DNA of 64,000 nt from Streptomyces sp. NRRL WC-3605 (GCF_001509795.1 NZ_LLZN01000060.1:1-64000), one strand, 5' to 3'; shown: positions 36,291-45,258, counted from the first letter of the stretch. Translations and numbers: made by a program. Notes: a model not told the origin generated them from the letters alone.

Positions 36291-36328
36291 GTGAAGCGCC
36301 GGGCGGAGGTGACCGCCCGGCGCTTCAC
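36291..36328. terminator. GAPDH terminator
   Basis: A perfect 16-bp stem (36291-36306 against 36313-36328) lies 13 nt after the gap stop and also faces the minus-strand gene at 36352. Confidence 0.88.
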
Positions 36329-36351
36329 GCGGCCCGGCCCGGTCCGGTCCG

Positions 36352-36648
36352 TCACAGACAGGACGGCGTGGCCGACGGCGCCGGCACTCCGCCTTCGGTG
36401 TGCCCGCGAACCTCCGCGCCGGGCGCGGGTGTCACGGGATCGTCCGACTCCTCCTCCAGCCCCAGCCGGTACCGCAGCAGGAGCAGGGCGGTGGTGTCGG
36501 CGACCGGGGCCAGGCGTTCCAGCAGGGTGCGGATGGCGGCGTCGTCCCCGGCCCGTACGGCCGTGACGATCCCGCTGATCAGGGTGCGCACGGGCTCGGG
36601 GACGGGGTGGCTGTCGTCGAAGGGGGAGAGCGCTGGTCTGCAGTCCAT
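36352..36648 (-). CDS. Small hypothetical protein
   Basis: This 98-residue protein is mostly helical (VRTLISGIVTAVRAGDDAAIRTLLERLAPVADTTALLLLRYRLG) with an acidic, Pro-rich C-terminus. I recognise no family. The ATG at 36648 sits right behind GGGAGG, too close for ideal spacing, so the GTG seven codons upstream (36669) is an alternative. It lies between the gap terminator and a SpoIIE-type phosphatase on the same strand. No function is proposed. Confidence 0.5.
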   Translation of the reverse strand: MDCRPALSPFDDSHPVPEPVRTLISGIVTAVRAGDDAAIRTLLERLAPVADTTALLLLRYRLGLEEESDDPVTPAPGAEVRGHTEGGVPAPSATPSCL

Positions 36649-36737
36649 GCCTCCCTGTACCCGGTGCACACCGGCCTAGAGTCACTCGTTCGGGGGACTT
36701 CTCAACAGCAAGCTCCGGCACGGACTTTGAGGGGCCG

Positions 36738-38903
36738 TCAGCGGTCGGGTCGTACCAGGAGCAGCGCGATGTCGTCCGGGTTCGCCGCCGCCTGTCCGGC
36801 GTGTTCGAGCAGGGCGTCGGCCAGGGCGTCGAGGTCGTCGGGGGCAAAGGCGGCCAGACGGCCGGTGACGGCGGAGATGGCGTCGTCGATGTCGACGCCG
36901 GGCCGCTCGACGAGTCCGTCGGTGTAGAGGGCGAGGACGGCACCGGGCGGAAGGGGGACGTCCACGGTGGCGTAGTCGGCCTCCGGGGTGATGCCCAGCA
37001 GCAGTCCGGCGGGGGCGGACACCGGTTCGGCCCGGCCGTCCGGGTGGCGCAGGAGGGCCGGCGGGTGTCCGGCGGTGGCGAGCTGTGCGGTGTGCCGGGC
37101 CAGGTCGAGGTGGACGATGAGGCAGCTGACGAACAGGCCCGGGTTCAGGTCGGCCAGGAGCCGGTTGGTGCGGGCGAGGATGTCGCCGGGTGAGACCCCG
37201 GACGTGGCGTGCGCGTGGACGGCGGTGCGGACCTGGCCCATGAGTGCGGCGGCCGTCGTGTTGTGCCCCTGGACGTCACCGATGGCGGCGATGGCGCTCG
37301 TCGGGGTGCGCCGGATCAGGTCGTAGAAGTCGCCGCCGATGTCCATGCCGTGGCTCGCGGGACGGTAGCGGGCGGCGGCGTCGAGCCCGGGGACGTCGCC
37401 CAGGCTGCGGGGCAGCAGGGCGTTCTGCAGGGTGTGGGCGACGCTGTGCTTGGCGTCGTAGAGCCGGGCGCGGTCGAGGGCCTGGGCGATCAGCCCGGCG
37501 AGCGAGGTGAGCAGCGCCCGCTCGGCGGGCGGGAAGGCGCGGGGCGCGTCGTAGGCCAGGACGAGGGAGCCGACGGGGCGGCCCGAGACGATCAGTGGCA
37601 GGAAGGCCCAGGAGACCATGTCGTCCTGGTGCCGCGCCGGCGGATAGGCGCGCCGGAGGTCGTCGAAGCTCGGGAAGAAAGCGGCCGTTCCGGTGCTGAC
37701 GGCGCGCACGGCGGGGGTGTCGGAGGTGAGGGACATCGTCTCGAAACGGGAGATCAGCTCACGTCCGAACCCCCGGTGACCCGCCATTCGCAGTCGGCCC
37801 CCCTGCAGGGTCTGCAGGGCCAGCGCCCTCGGGCCGAACGCCGGCACGATCTGGTCGGCGGCCAGTTCGACCACGTCCTTGACTCCGGCGGCCTCCCCGA
37901 GGGCGGCGGCGACATGGGTGAGGTGGTAGAGCGCCGCGGCACCGACGGGCTCGGCGGGATGGGGGGCCGCCACCGTGGCGTGGGGGCTGTCGGCCGCCTC
38001 GTCGGCGGGGGCGATGTGGACGCTGATGCCGGTCTCGTCGGGGTGGAGCCTGAACTCCAGCCGGGTGTCGGGCGGGCGCGTCGCCGTGAACGTGGTGGAC
38101 CGGCGGGTGACCACCGCCGCCCGGTAGCGGTCCTCGAAGAGCGGGTCGTGCAGCCAGAGCAGCACCTCCCAGGGCCGTTTGCCCAGGAGCGCGGCGGCAC
38201 CGGCCCCGACCATGTCGGCGCCGGCCGCGTTGATGTACGTGAGCCGCCCGTCGAGGTCGAGCGCGCAGCAGCCGAGGGGCAGGCGTTCGGCGAAGGCGAG
38301 GGCCGCCATCGCGTGCCGGGGGTCGGCGTCCTGCCCGTGGGGCGCGACCACCAGGTGTGGTTCGTCGGGGATCTCGGGGAGATGGCCGCTGTCGGCGGCG
38401 CGGCGCAGGAACCCGGCCGCACGGGCGCATCCGGTGGTGATCGCCTCGCGCTCGGCGGCACTGAGCTGCGGCGGGTGCCACACGGGCCACAGCAGCACCA
38501 CACCACCCCAGACGGGGCCGCCGTCGGTGATCGGGGCGGCGGCGAGCATGAAGTCGTAGGGCAGGACGATCCCGAGCCGCGGGTAGCGGCGGGCGGTCTC
38601 CTCCTGGCTGCCCAGCCAGATCAGCCGGCGGTCGCGGATGGCGTCGACCACGGGGATCGCCGTGTCCATCGGGATCCTCGCCCAGGGCGCCGCGATGCGG
38701 TGCGACACCCCGGAGACCAGGGCCAGGCGCAGCAGCCGGTCCCCCGGCGTCAGCACGTACGCCATTCCCACCGACGCCCCGGTGTTCCGGACCAGGTCGG
38801 CCAGCAGGGAGTCGGGCAGTTCGGCCTCGGGACCGGAACCGCCGTCCGTCACGTCCCGCACGGCCTCACCCGGTCCGCGCGCCGCGCCGCACCCGCCGGG
38901 CAC
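36738..38903 (-). CDS. GAF-PAS-GAF-SpoIIE phosphatase
   Basis: The protein has an N-terminal GAF-like domain (about 30-185), a PAS domain (about 195-320; LPLGCCALDLDGRLTYIN), a second GAF (about 330-490) and a PP2C/SpoIIE phosphatase (about 505-720; DIGGDFYDLI, GDVQGHN, LYTDGLVERPG, NPDDIALLLV). It lacks the C-terminal ATPase domain seen in the protein at 31818. It probably dephosphorylates an anti-anti-sigma factor in response to a small-molecule or redox signal. The start is uncertain: GTGs at 38861 and 38852 lie near a GGTGAGG site and would remove 14 or 17 residues. Confidence 0.88.
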   Translation of the reverse strand: MPGGCGAARGPGEAVRDVTDGGSGPEAELPDSLLADLVRNTGASVGMAYVLTPGDRLLRLALVSGVSHRIAAPWARIPMDTAIPVVDAIRDRRLIWLGSQEETARRYPRLGIVLPYDFMLAAAPITDGGPVWGGVVLLWPVWHPPQLSAAEREAITTGCARAAGFLRRAADSGHLPEIPDEPHLVVAPHGQDADPRHAMAALAFAERLPLGCCALDLDGRLTYINAAGADMVGAGAAALLGKRPWEVLLWLHDPLFEDRYRAAVVTRRSTTFTATRPPDTRLEFRLHPDETGISVHIAPADEAADSPHATVAAPHPAEPVGAAALYHLTHVAAALGEAAGVKDVVELAADQIVPAFGPRALALQTLQGGRLRMAGHRGFGRELISRFETMSLTSDTPAVRAVSTGTAAFFPSFDDLRRAYPPARHQDDMVSWAFLPLIVSGRPVGSLVLAYDAPRAFPPAERALLTSLAGLIAQALDRARLYDAKHSVAHTLQNALLPRSLGDVPGLDAAARYRPASHGMDIGGDFYDLIRRTPTSAIAAIGDVQGHNTTAAALMGQVRTAVHAHATSGVSPGDILARTNRLLADLNPGLFVSCLIVHLDLARHTAQLATAGHPPALLRHPDGRAEPVSAPAGLLLGITPEADYATVDVPLPPGAVLALYTDGLVERPGVDIDDAISAVTGRLAAFAPDDLDALADALLEHAGQAAANPDDIALLLVRPDR

Positions 38904-39311
38904 GGGTCACCGCCCGACGGCCCACCGGCCGCCGGCGCCCGCCTGTACGCGGACCGTCCACTGCGGAGGGCCACCCACCGCACCGACCGCGGCCCAGCAC
39001 GTCACCCATATGCGGACAGTACGCCCACGGACGGTCGACGGCACCCCGACCGCCTCCGGGCCGTCGCCGCCCGCCGTTGCGCGGGCGACCGGACGGGTGA
39101 GGCGTCCGGGGCGGGCGGCGTTTCGGGGTGCGGGTTCACCCTCGACGGCGCACCGTCGAGCGGGTGACGGTTCGGCCCGTGGCCGGAACCGGGCGTCCGC
39201 CGGTGCTCAGAGGTGAGCGACGGCTGCCGGCCCCCGATGCTCCGGAATAGGCCTCCGGGAGGGCGGGTTGGTGCCGTGAGTAAGGGAACAACGTGCGATG
39301 GAAGGCATGTC
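38904..39311. other. Gene-free stretch with one inverted repeat
   Basis: No convincing gene. The main structure is the hairpin CTCGACGG-CGCA-CCGTCGAG (39141-39160), extended outward by GTTCACC and GGGTGAC. It separates divergent genes, so promoters for both should lie here, but I see no clear -35/-10 pair. Confidence 0.5.
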
Positions 39312-39974
39312 ATGAAGATCGGCATCATCGGCGCCGGCAACATCGGCGGCAACCTCACGCGTCGCCTCACCGCGCTCGGGCATGACGTCGCGGTCGCCAA
39401 CTCCCGTGGCCCCGAGACCTTGAAGGACCTTGCCAAGGAGACCGGGGCCACTCCCGTGCCGGCGACGGAGGCGGCTCAGGGCGCCGACATCGTCGTCGTC
39501 ACCGTCCCGCTCAGGTCGGTCCCGGAGCTGCCCTCCGGCCTGCTGGACGGGGCGGCCGAGGACGCGGCGGTCATCGACACCGGCAACTACTACCCGCAGC
39601 AGCGTGACGGGCGGATCGCCGGGATCGAGGACGACGGCCTCACGGAGAGCCGCTGGACCGAGCGTCACCTCGGGCACCCCGTGATCAAGGCGTTCAACGG
39701 CACCTACGCCCAGGACCTCCTCGACCGCGCCCGGCCCGAGGGCGCCCCCGACCGGATGGCGCTGCCCGTGGCGGGCGACGACGAGGCGGCGAAGCGCAAG
39801 GTGCTGGCGCTGATCGAGGAGCTGGGCTTCGACGCCGTCGACGCGGGCGGTCTGGACGACTCCTGGCGCCAGCAGCCCGGCACCCCGGTCTACGGCCTGC
39901 GGGGCGGCGTCAAGGAGGTGGAGGACGCCCTGGCGGCGGCCTCGCCGGAGCGGCAGCCGGACTTCCGCGGCTGA
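39312..39974 (+). CDS. F420-type NADP-dependent oxidoreductase (dinucleotide-binding)
   Basis: The 220-residue Rossmann protein starts MKIGIIGAGNIGGNLTRRL and contains ANSRGPETL, which in this family binds the NADP phosphate, then VVVTVPLRSVPEL. It resembles NADPH:F420 oxidoreductases and the C-terminally shortened reductases recorded as NAD(P)-binding domain proteins. It may reduce F420 or an unknown substrate. The ATG at 39312 lies after GGAAGG. It is convergent with the SRPBCC gene. Confidence 0.88.
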   Translation: MKIGIIGAGNIGGNLTRRLTALGHDVAVANSRGPETLKDLAKETGATPVPATEAAQGADIVVVTVPLRSVPELPSGLLDGAAEDAAVIDTGNYYPQQRDGRIAGIEDDGLTESRWTERHLGHPVIKAFNGTYAQDLLDRARPEGAPDRMALPVAGDDEAAKRKVLALIEELGFDAVDAGGLDDSWRQQPGTPVYGLRGGVKEVEDALAAASPERQPDFRG

Positions 39975-39990
39975 GGCTCCGGCGTTCCCG

Positions 39991-40431
39991 TCACGCGCCG
40001 GGCGTCGCTCCGAGCGTCTGCTTCAGAGCGGCGAGGCCGTCGCGGTAGATGCCCTGGAACAGGGCGACCGCCTCCTCCTCGCTCACCCCGGCCGGGGTGA
40101 AGGTCCCCGACCACTCGACGCGTGAGCCGGTGCCGTCCACGTCGTGCACGGTGAGCGTGGAGCGGTAGCCGGTCACGGGGAAGGGCGCGTCCACGATCGA
40201 GTAGGTGTAGCTGCGCGCGGCGTCGTCGAACCGCTCCAGCCGTTCGACGATGACGCCGCCCTCCTCGTTCGTCAGGACGCGGACGCGCCCGCCCTCCCGG
40301 AGTTCGCTGACGGGGATGTACGGCAGCCAGTCCGGCAGGGCGTCGAAGCCGCCGATCAGCTGCCAGACGGTGTCGCCCGGCACGGGGAGGTCGATGGTCG
40401 CGGTCGTGCTGGTGTTCGTGTTCGTGGTCAT
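39991..40431 (-). CDS. SRPBCC (START-like) ligand-binding protein
   Basis: The 146-residue polyketide-cyclase-2/START fold protein (DLPVPGDTVWQLIGGFDALPDWLP at the N-terminus, then a C-terminal amphipathic helix EEAVALFQGIYRDGLAALKQTL) would bind a hydrophobic ligand in a helix-grip cavity. It starts 28 nt after the aldo/keto reductase, so the two are probably co-transcribed and may act on the same small molecule. The ATG has a GGAGCAGGA site. Confidence 0.88.
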   Translation of the reverse strand: MTTNTNTSTTATIDLPVPGDTVWQLIGGFDALPDWLPYIPVSELREGGRVRVLTNEEGGVIVERLERFDDAARSYTYSIVDAPFPVTGYRSTLTVHDVDGTGSRVEWSGTFTPAGVSEEEAVALFQGIYRDGLAALKQTLGATPGA

Positions 40432-40459
40432 GGTCCTGCTCCGGTGGTGGAAGGGGATG

Positions 40460-41470
40460 TCAGGCGCCCGGCACGGGGGCGTTGTCCGCGATCAGGCCCT
40501 CCTCGCGCAGCGCGGTCCAGAATTCGGCCGGGATCTTCGCGTCGAGGGCGCTGACGTCCTCCGCGATGCGGCTGGGCCGGGTGGCTCCGGGGACGGCGGC
40601 GACCGTGGCGGGGTGGGCCAGGGAGAACTGGAGCGCGGCGGCCTTGACGGGCACGTCGTGCCGTGCGGCGAGCGCCTTGATGCGGTCGACCCTGGCGAGG
40701 ACCGCCGCGGGCGCCTTCTGGTACTCGAAGTGCTGTCCGCCGGCGAGGACGCCGGAGCTGTAGGGACCGCCGACGACGATGTCGACGTCCTGTGCCGCGG
40801 CGGCGGGCAGCAGGCGCTGCAGGGCGCGGTCGTGGTCGAGGAGGGTGTAGCGGCCGGCGAGGAGGAAGGCGTCCGGCTTGGGCTCGTCCAGGTCGAGGGT
40901 CAGCTCCAGCGGCTCGACCCGGTTGACGCCCAGGCCCCACGCCTGGATGACGCCCTCCTCGCGCAGGCGCTGCAGGACGCGGAAGGCGCCGGTGCGGGCG
41001 GACTCGTAGGCGGCGAGCCAGGCGTCGCCGTAGAAGTCCTGGGCGACGTCGTGGACCCAGACGATGTCGAGGCGGTCGGTCCCGAGGCGACGGAGGCTGT
41101 CCTCGATGGAGCGCAGGGTGGCGTCCGCCGAGTAGTCGTTGACCATCTTGTTCGGGCGGCCGTGCTCGAAGAGGCCGCCCTTCTCGCCCAGGTCACGGGC
41201 GCCGGGGTCCTCGGTCTCGTCGAGGATGACGCGCCCGACCTTGGTGCTGAGCACGTAGGCGTCGCGGGGGCGTCCCGCCAGGGCGTCGCCCAGGCGGATC
41301 TCGGACAGTCCGGCGCCGTAGAAGGGGGCCGTGTCGTAGTAGCGGATGCCCTGGTCCCAGGCGGCGGCGACGGTGGCGGCGGCCTCGTCGTCGGGGATGG
41401 CCCGGAACATGTTGCCCAGCGGGGCGGTGCCGAAGCCCAGGCGGCCGGGCAGGAGGGACGTGATCGACAT
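40460..41470 (-). CDS. Aldo/keto reductase (AKR)
   Basis: The 336-residue TIM-barrel enzyme has the family Asp and Tyr in YYDTAPFYGAGLSE (near residues 45-58), the Lys in STKVGR (near 78) and the catalytic His in WVHDVAQ (near 140). It resembles L-fucose/D-threo-aldose 1-dehydrogenase-like AKRs that act on sugars with NAD(P). The ATG at 41470 follows GAGGT. It is divergent from a LysR regulator, with a perfect palindrome between them, so it is probably controlled by that regulator. Confidence 0.9.
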   Translation of the reverse strand: MSITSLLPGRLGFGTAPLGNMFRAIPDDEAAATVAAAWDQGIRYYDTAPFYGAGLSEIRLGDALAGRPRDAYVLSTKVGRVILDETEDPGARDLGEKGGLFEHGRPNKMVNDYSADATLRSIEDSLRRLGTDRLDIVWVHDVAQDFYGDAWLAAYESARTGAFRVLQRLREEGVIQAWGLGVNRVEPLELTLDLDEPKPDAFLLAGRYTLLDHDRALQRLLPAAAAQDVDIVVGGPYSSGVLAGGQHFEYQKAPAAVLARVDRIKALAARHDVPVKAAALQFSLAHPATVAAVPGATRPSRIAEDVSALDAKIPAEFWTALREEGLIADNAPVPGA

Positions 41471-41581
41471 GGTGCTACCTCGTGGTGGTGCGGGAAAAGG
41501 GAACCCGTCGGTGGGGGTCCGGAGCGCCGGACCGGCCTTCGACGGCCTGACCTCTTCGACCGTAGGATCGGGACTTGAGAC

Positions 41582-41602
41582 TGTCCAAGACTTGCTTGGA
41601 CA
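41582..41602. promoter_or_regulatory. LysR-type operator between divergent genes
   Basis: TGTCCAAG-N5-CTTGGACA is a perfect 8-5-8 palindrome containing the T-N11-A core of LysR-type sites. It is 24 nt before the LysR start and 112 nt before the aldo/keto reductase. Confidence 0.8.
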
Positions 41603-41625
41603 CACTTGAGTCCCTGGAGGTCTCG

Positions 41626-42537
41626 ATGCTGGACCTGCGCCAGATCCGGTACTTCGTGGCGGTCGCCGAGACCGAGCACGTCGGCCAGGCCGCCGAGCGC
41701 CTGCACATCTCGCAGTCCCCGCTCAGCCGGCAGATCGCCCAGCTGGAGAAGAGCCTGGGCCTGACCCTCTTCGAGCGGGGGCAGCAGCGGATCCGGCTCA
41801 CCCGCGACGGCCAGGTCTTCCTGTCGGAGGCCCGTGCGCTGCTGCGGCACGCCGACCGGCTGGAGAACCTGGGGCGCCGGCTGGGCCGCGGTGAGGAGGG
41901 CGGCCTGTGCGTCGGCTACATCGCCGACGCCATGCACACGGGCGTGCTGCCCGCGGCGCTGCGCTCCCTGCACGACGAGCGCCCCGGCATCCACGTGGCC
42001 CTGTACAGCCTGACCCCCGCCGAGCAGTTCGAGGGCCTGCGGCAGCGCAGCCTCGACATCGCGCTCGTCCATGAGCCGCCGCCCGCCGAGGACCCCGACC
42101 TGACGGCCGCTCCCCTGCTGGAGGACCCGCTGCTGCTCGCCGTACCCGCCGGGCATCCGCTGGCGGAGCGGCCCGAGGTGACGCCCGGGGACCTGGACGG
42201 GCAGCCGTGGATCGCCGTGGAGAATCCGCAGGACCCGTCCTGGCGGGACACGTTCGTCGCGTCGTGCGCCGCGTCCGGCTTCACCCCGGACATCCGCATG
42301 GACGCCGCCGAACCGCTCACCGCGCTCGGCCTGGTCGCGTCCGGGCTGGGGCTCGCCCTGGTGCAGCGGAGCATGGTGCGCGGCATGTCGGAGGCGGTCG
42401 CGGTCCGCGAACTCCCCTGGCACGACCGGTCCGTTCAGCTGTGGGCGGCCTGGCACCGGGTGGACCTGCGACCCGTGGTCGCCTCGTTCCGCGCGCTGAC
42501 GCTCGCGTCAGGCCCGGTGAGCGCGGCCCGGGGGTGA
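41626..42537 (+). CDS. LysR-family transcriptional regulator
   Basis: The 303-residue regulator has the N-terminal LysR winged helix (LRQIRYFVAVAETEHVGQAA, LHISQSPLSRQIAQLE) and a type-2 periplasmic-binding-like effector domain (about 90-295). The ATG at 41626 has a CTGGAGG site; the open frame begins 17 codons earlier, within the operator. It probably autoregulates and controls the divergent AKR-SRPBCC unit in response to a small molecule. Its end is 12 nt from the convergent AKR at 42550. Confidence 0.93.
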   Translation: MLDLRQIRYFVAVAETEHVGQAAERLHISQSPLSRQIAQLEKSLGLTLFERGQQRIRLTRDGQVFLSEARALLRHADRLENLGRRLGRGEEGGLCVGYIADAMHTGVLPAALRSLHDERPGIHVALYSLTPAEQFEGLRQRSLDIALVHEPPPAEDPDLTAAPLLEDPLLLAVPAGHPLAERPEVTPGDLDGQPWIAVENPQDPSWRDTFVASCAASGFTPDIRMDAAEPLTALGLVASGLGLALVQRSMVRGMSEAVAVRELPWHDRSVQLWAAWHRVDLRPVVASFRALTLASGPVSAARG

Positions 42538-42549
42538 GGGTGCGGGGCG

Positions 42550-43422
42550 TCAGCGCCCGATCTTGTCCAGCTCGGCGAGGTCGTCGTCGGAGAGCGTCAG
42601 GCCCGCTCCGGCGATGTTCTCCCGCAGATGCGTCACCGACGAGGTGCCGGGGATCAGCAGGATGTTCGGCGACCGCCGCAGCAGCCAGGCGAGGGCCACG
42701 GACATCGGTGTCGCGTCCAGCCGGGCGGCCACGGCCGTGAGCGCGGAGGCCTGCAGCGGGGTGAAGCCGCCGAGGGGGAAGAACGGCACGTAGGCGATGC
42801 CCGCTTCGGCGAGTTCGTCGATGAGCTCGTCGTCCTGACGGTGGGCCAGGTTGTACATGTTCTGCACGCACACGACCGGGGCGATCGCGCGGGCCTCGGC
42901 GACCTGTTCCGGCGTCGCGTTGCTCACGCCGAGATGCCGGACCAGGCCCTGCCTCCGGAGGTCCACGAGTGTTGCGAACGGCTCCGCGAGCGAACCGGGT
43001 ACGGGGCCCCGGGCGTCGCCGAGCCGCAGGTTGACCACGTCCAGCGTGTCGAGGCCCAGGCGCTCCAGGTTGTCCTCGACGGCGCGGCGCACGTCCTCGG
43101 GCCGGCGCGCCGGAGGCCAGCCGCCGTCCGCGTCCCGGGTCGCGCCGACCTTGGTCACGATGTGCAGTGGATCGACGTACGGGTGCAGGGCCTCGCGGAT
43201 CAGCTCGTTGGTGACGTGCGGGCCGTACGCGTCGGCCGTGTCGATGTGGGTGACGCCGAGGCGAACGGCCTCGCGCAGGACGGCGAGAGCGCCCTCGCGG
43301 TCGGCCGGCGGGCCCATGACCCCGGGGCCGGCCAGCTGCATCGCGCCGTAGCCGAACCGCGTGACGGTCAGGTCGCCCAGGGGCCAGGTGCCGCCGGGGA
43401 GTGAGACGGAGGAGGTGCTCAT
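42550..43422 (-). CDS. Aldo/keto reductase, second copy
   Basis: The 290-residue AKR has HIDTADAYGPHVTN (Asp/Tyr), TKVGA (Lys), and a C-terminal NADP-binding segment (LLIPGTSSVTHLREN). The catalytic His site reads VVNLRLGD: the usual His is Asn, a substitution that slows or changes catalysis in some AKRs. The protein belongs to the YghZ/PLP-reductase-like branch. The ATG at 43422 follows AAAGG. It is divergent from an HxlR regulator, with two palindromes between them. Confidence 0.9.
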   Translation of the reverse strand: MSTSSVSLPGGTWPLGDLTVTRFGYGAMQLAGPGVMGPPADREGALAVLREAVRLGVTHIDTADAYGPHVTNELIREALHPYVDPLHIVTKVGATRDADGGWPPARRPEDVRRAVEDNLERLGLDTLDVVNLRLGDARGPVPGSLAEPFATLVDLRRQGLVRHLGVSNATPEQVAEARAIAPVVCVQNMYNLAHRQDDELIDELAEAGIAYVPFFPLGGFTPLQASALTAVAARLDATPMSVALAWLLRRSPNILLIPGTSSVTHLRENIAGAGLTLSDDDLAELDKIGR

Positions 43423-43488
43423 GGTGTGCCTTTCGAGTCGGATCATCCGCTGGTGCCTGACGGCGCCTTGCACCACTATTGGTGGGCA

Positions 43489-43521
43489 GCTTCCCTGAGG
43501 GAAGCAGGCACTTCGAAGTGC
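43489..43521. promoter_or_regulatory. Two palindromes between AKR and HxlR genes
   Basis: GCTTCCCT-G-AGGGAAGC (43489-43505) and GCACTTCGAAGTGC (43508-43521) are both perfect and only 2 nt apart. They lie 34 nt before the HxlR start and 67 nt before the AKR start, so the regulator probably binds one or both. Confidence 0.75.
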
Positions 43522-43554
43522 GTAGGGCACCCGACGGTGGGAGGAAGACGGCCG

Positions 43555-43995
43555 ATGGCGACGACGACGGCGGAGCAGCAGCGGGTTCAGGCCAAGGTGG
43601 CGTACGACGCCTTCCTGGCGGTGTGCCCCAGCCGCCAACTGCTCGACCGGATCTCCGGCAAGTGGGTCACGCTGGTCCTGGCCGCGCTCGGCACCGGCGG
43701 CGCGTCCGGACCGGGGGCCTGCGGGGGCGAGCCTCGGGCGATGCGCTACTCGGAGCTGCAGCGCCTGCTGGCCGGGGTCAGCCAGAAGATGCTCACGCAG
43801 ACGCTGCGCTCCCTGGAGCGTGACGGACTGGTGTCCCGCACCGTGGTGCCGACCGTGCCCGTGACGGTGTCGTACGAGCTGACGGACCTCGGGCTGTCGC
43901 TGTACGAGATGACGCGCGGCCTCAAGGCGTGGGCCGAGGCGCACATGGACGACGTGCTGTCCCACCGCGAGACGTACGACGCGCACACCGCCTGA
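43555..43995 (+). CDS. HxlR-family transcriptional regulator
   Basis: The 146-residue winged-helix protein has the HxlR pattern (CPSRQLLDRISGKWVTLVLAAL, RYSELQRLLAGVSQKMLTQTLRSLERDGLVSR, VSYELTDLG). The Cys near the N-terminus (AVCPSRQ) is where redox- or aldehyde-sensing HxlR proteins carry a reactive Cys. A Gly-rich insertion of about 20 residues (GTGGASGPGACGGEP) separates the first and second helices. The ATG at 43555 has GGGAGGAAG. It probably controls the divergent AKR, fitting a response to reactive carbonyls. Confidence 0.92.
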   Translation: MATTTAEQQRVQAKVAYDAFLAVCPSRQLLDRISGKWVTLVLAALGTGGASGPGACGGEPRAMRYSELQRLLAGVSQKMLTQTLRSLERDGLVSRTVVPTVPVTVSYELTDLGLSLYEMTRGLKAWAEAHMDDVLSHRETYDAHTA

Positions 43996-43998
43996 CGC

Positions 43999-44514
43999 TC
44001 ACCGACGTCCGGCCCGGACGTCGGACGTCAGGTCCGCGGCGACCTCGCGGGCCCAGTCCTCGATCCCGGCGAAGTCGCGGAAGTCGCCTCCCTTCCCGCT
44101 GCGCAGGATCATCCGGGCGACGCGGCCCCGGGCGCCCTCCCGCAGGCAGCCCCCGAAGGTGATGTGCCCGAGGGCGTGCAGCCGGGACATGGCCCGTTCC
44201 ACCCCGGGCACCGGGGGGATGTCGCGCTCGGAGGCCGACGGGTCCAGCGGGCCGCTGCTGAACAGCCACACCGGGCGGGCGGCCAGATCCTCGCGGTGCC
44301 GCCGGACGAACCGGCGGGCGTCCTTGTGCCAGCGTCCGGTGTACAGGGCGCCGCCGACCACGACGGCGTCGTAGCTCCACACGCTCCTGACGGTGCGGGC
44401 GGGCAGCGCCTCGGCGGTGAGGCCCTCCGTCCGCAGCACCTCGGCGACGGTCTCGGCGATCTCGGCCGTCGACCCGTTCGTCGTCCCGTAGGCGACGAGC
44501 ACCTTGGCGGTCAT
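43999..44514 (-). CDS. Flavodoxin-domain protein
   Basis: The 171-residue protein has the FMN phosphate loop in VAYGTTNGSTAEIA and a YDAVVVGGALYTGRW second loop, as in HemG/protoporphyrinogen-oxidase-like flavodoxins. It would be a cytoplasmic electron carrier or small oxidoreductase. The ATG at 44514 has an AAGGAGG site 10 nt upstream; a longer start at 44562 is less likely. It follows the CBS protein by 29 nt and is probably the last gene of the stress operon. Confidence 0.9.
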   Translation of the reverse strand: MTAKVLVAYGTTNGSTAEIAETVAEVLRTEGLTAEALPARTVRSVWSYDAVVVGGALYTGRWHKDARRFVRRHREDLAARPVWLFSSGPLDPSASERDIPPVPGVERAMSRLHALGHITFGGCLREGARGRVARMILRSGKGGDFRDFAGIEDWAREVAADLTSDVRAGRR

Positions 44515-44543
44515 GGCACGCGGCCCTCCTTCGTCCTCCCAGG

Positions 44544-45248
44544 TCACAGCCGGCGAGGCCATGACAGTTCCTCGGGGCGGGTGTGCGCGTCGTCCAGCCG
44601 GTAGGACAGCTTGTTCACGACGCCCACCACGCCGTCGATCTGACGGGTCATCGACACTGCGATCTCCGTCTCGCTCCGGCGCTCCATGGGGCCGGCGAGT
44701 GTGACCACTCCCTCCACGACGATGACCGTGACGCTGCCCGGCGGCAGCCAGAGGGCGCGCGCCAGCACCTCGTCGACGACCTCGGCGCGGATGTCGGCGT
44801 CCGGCCGCAGGAAGACCTGGAGCAGGTCCCGGCGGGTGACGATGCCGACGAGGCGGTCCTCCTCGTCCAGGACGGGCAGTCGTTCCACCCGGTGCCGTGC
44901 CATGGTCCTGGCCGCCTCGACGATGGTGTCCTCGGCGTGCACGGTGACCGGGGGTTCGGTCATCAGCTGCCCGGCGGTGCGGGCCCGGGTCTTCGCGGCG
45001 CGCCGGCGTCCGGCGCGGGTGAGCCGGCCGAGGCCGAACCGGCTGCCGGGCGGGTCCGGCGGGGTGGCCTGACGGGCCAGCAGGTCGGTCTCGGAGATCA
45101 CACCGAGGACCATCTCGTCGTCGTCGACCACCGGGAGCCCGCTGACGCGGTGCCCGTCGAGCAGCCGGGCCACCTCTTTGAACGGGGTGCCGTACTCGGC
45201 GCGGACGACGTCCGTCGTCATGACCGAGCCGACCTTGTCGTGTTTCAT
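44544..45248 (-). CDS. CBS-pair protein with BON domain
   Basis: The 234-residue protein has two CBS motifs (about 8-62 and 93-150) separated by a basic linker, and a C-terminal BON domain (about 155-215; GSVTVIVVEGVVTLAG). CBS pairs bind adenine nucleotides and report energy state; BON domains contact membranes or lipids. The ATG at 45248 has GAGGAGG. It lies 10 nt after the acyl-CoA synthetase fusion. This architecture is frequent in hypoxia or dormancy gene sets of actinobacteria. Confidence 0.93.
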   Translation of the reverse strand: MKHDKVGSVMTTDVVRAEYGTPFKEVARLLDGHRVSGLPVVDDDEMVLGVISETDLLARQATPPDPPGSRFGLGRLTRAGRRRAAKTRARTAGQLMTEPPVTVHAEDTIVEAARTMARHRVERLPVLDEEDRLVGIVTRRDLLQVFLRPDADIRAEVVDEVLARALWLPPGSVTVIVVEGVVTLAGPMERRSETEIAVSMTRQIDGVVGVVNKLSYRLDDAHTRPEELSWPRRL

Positions 45249-45258
45249 GGGGGCCTCC

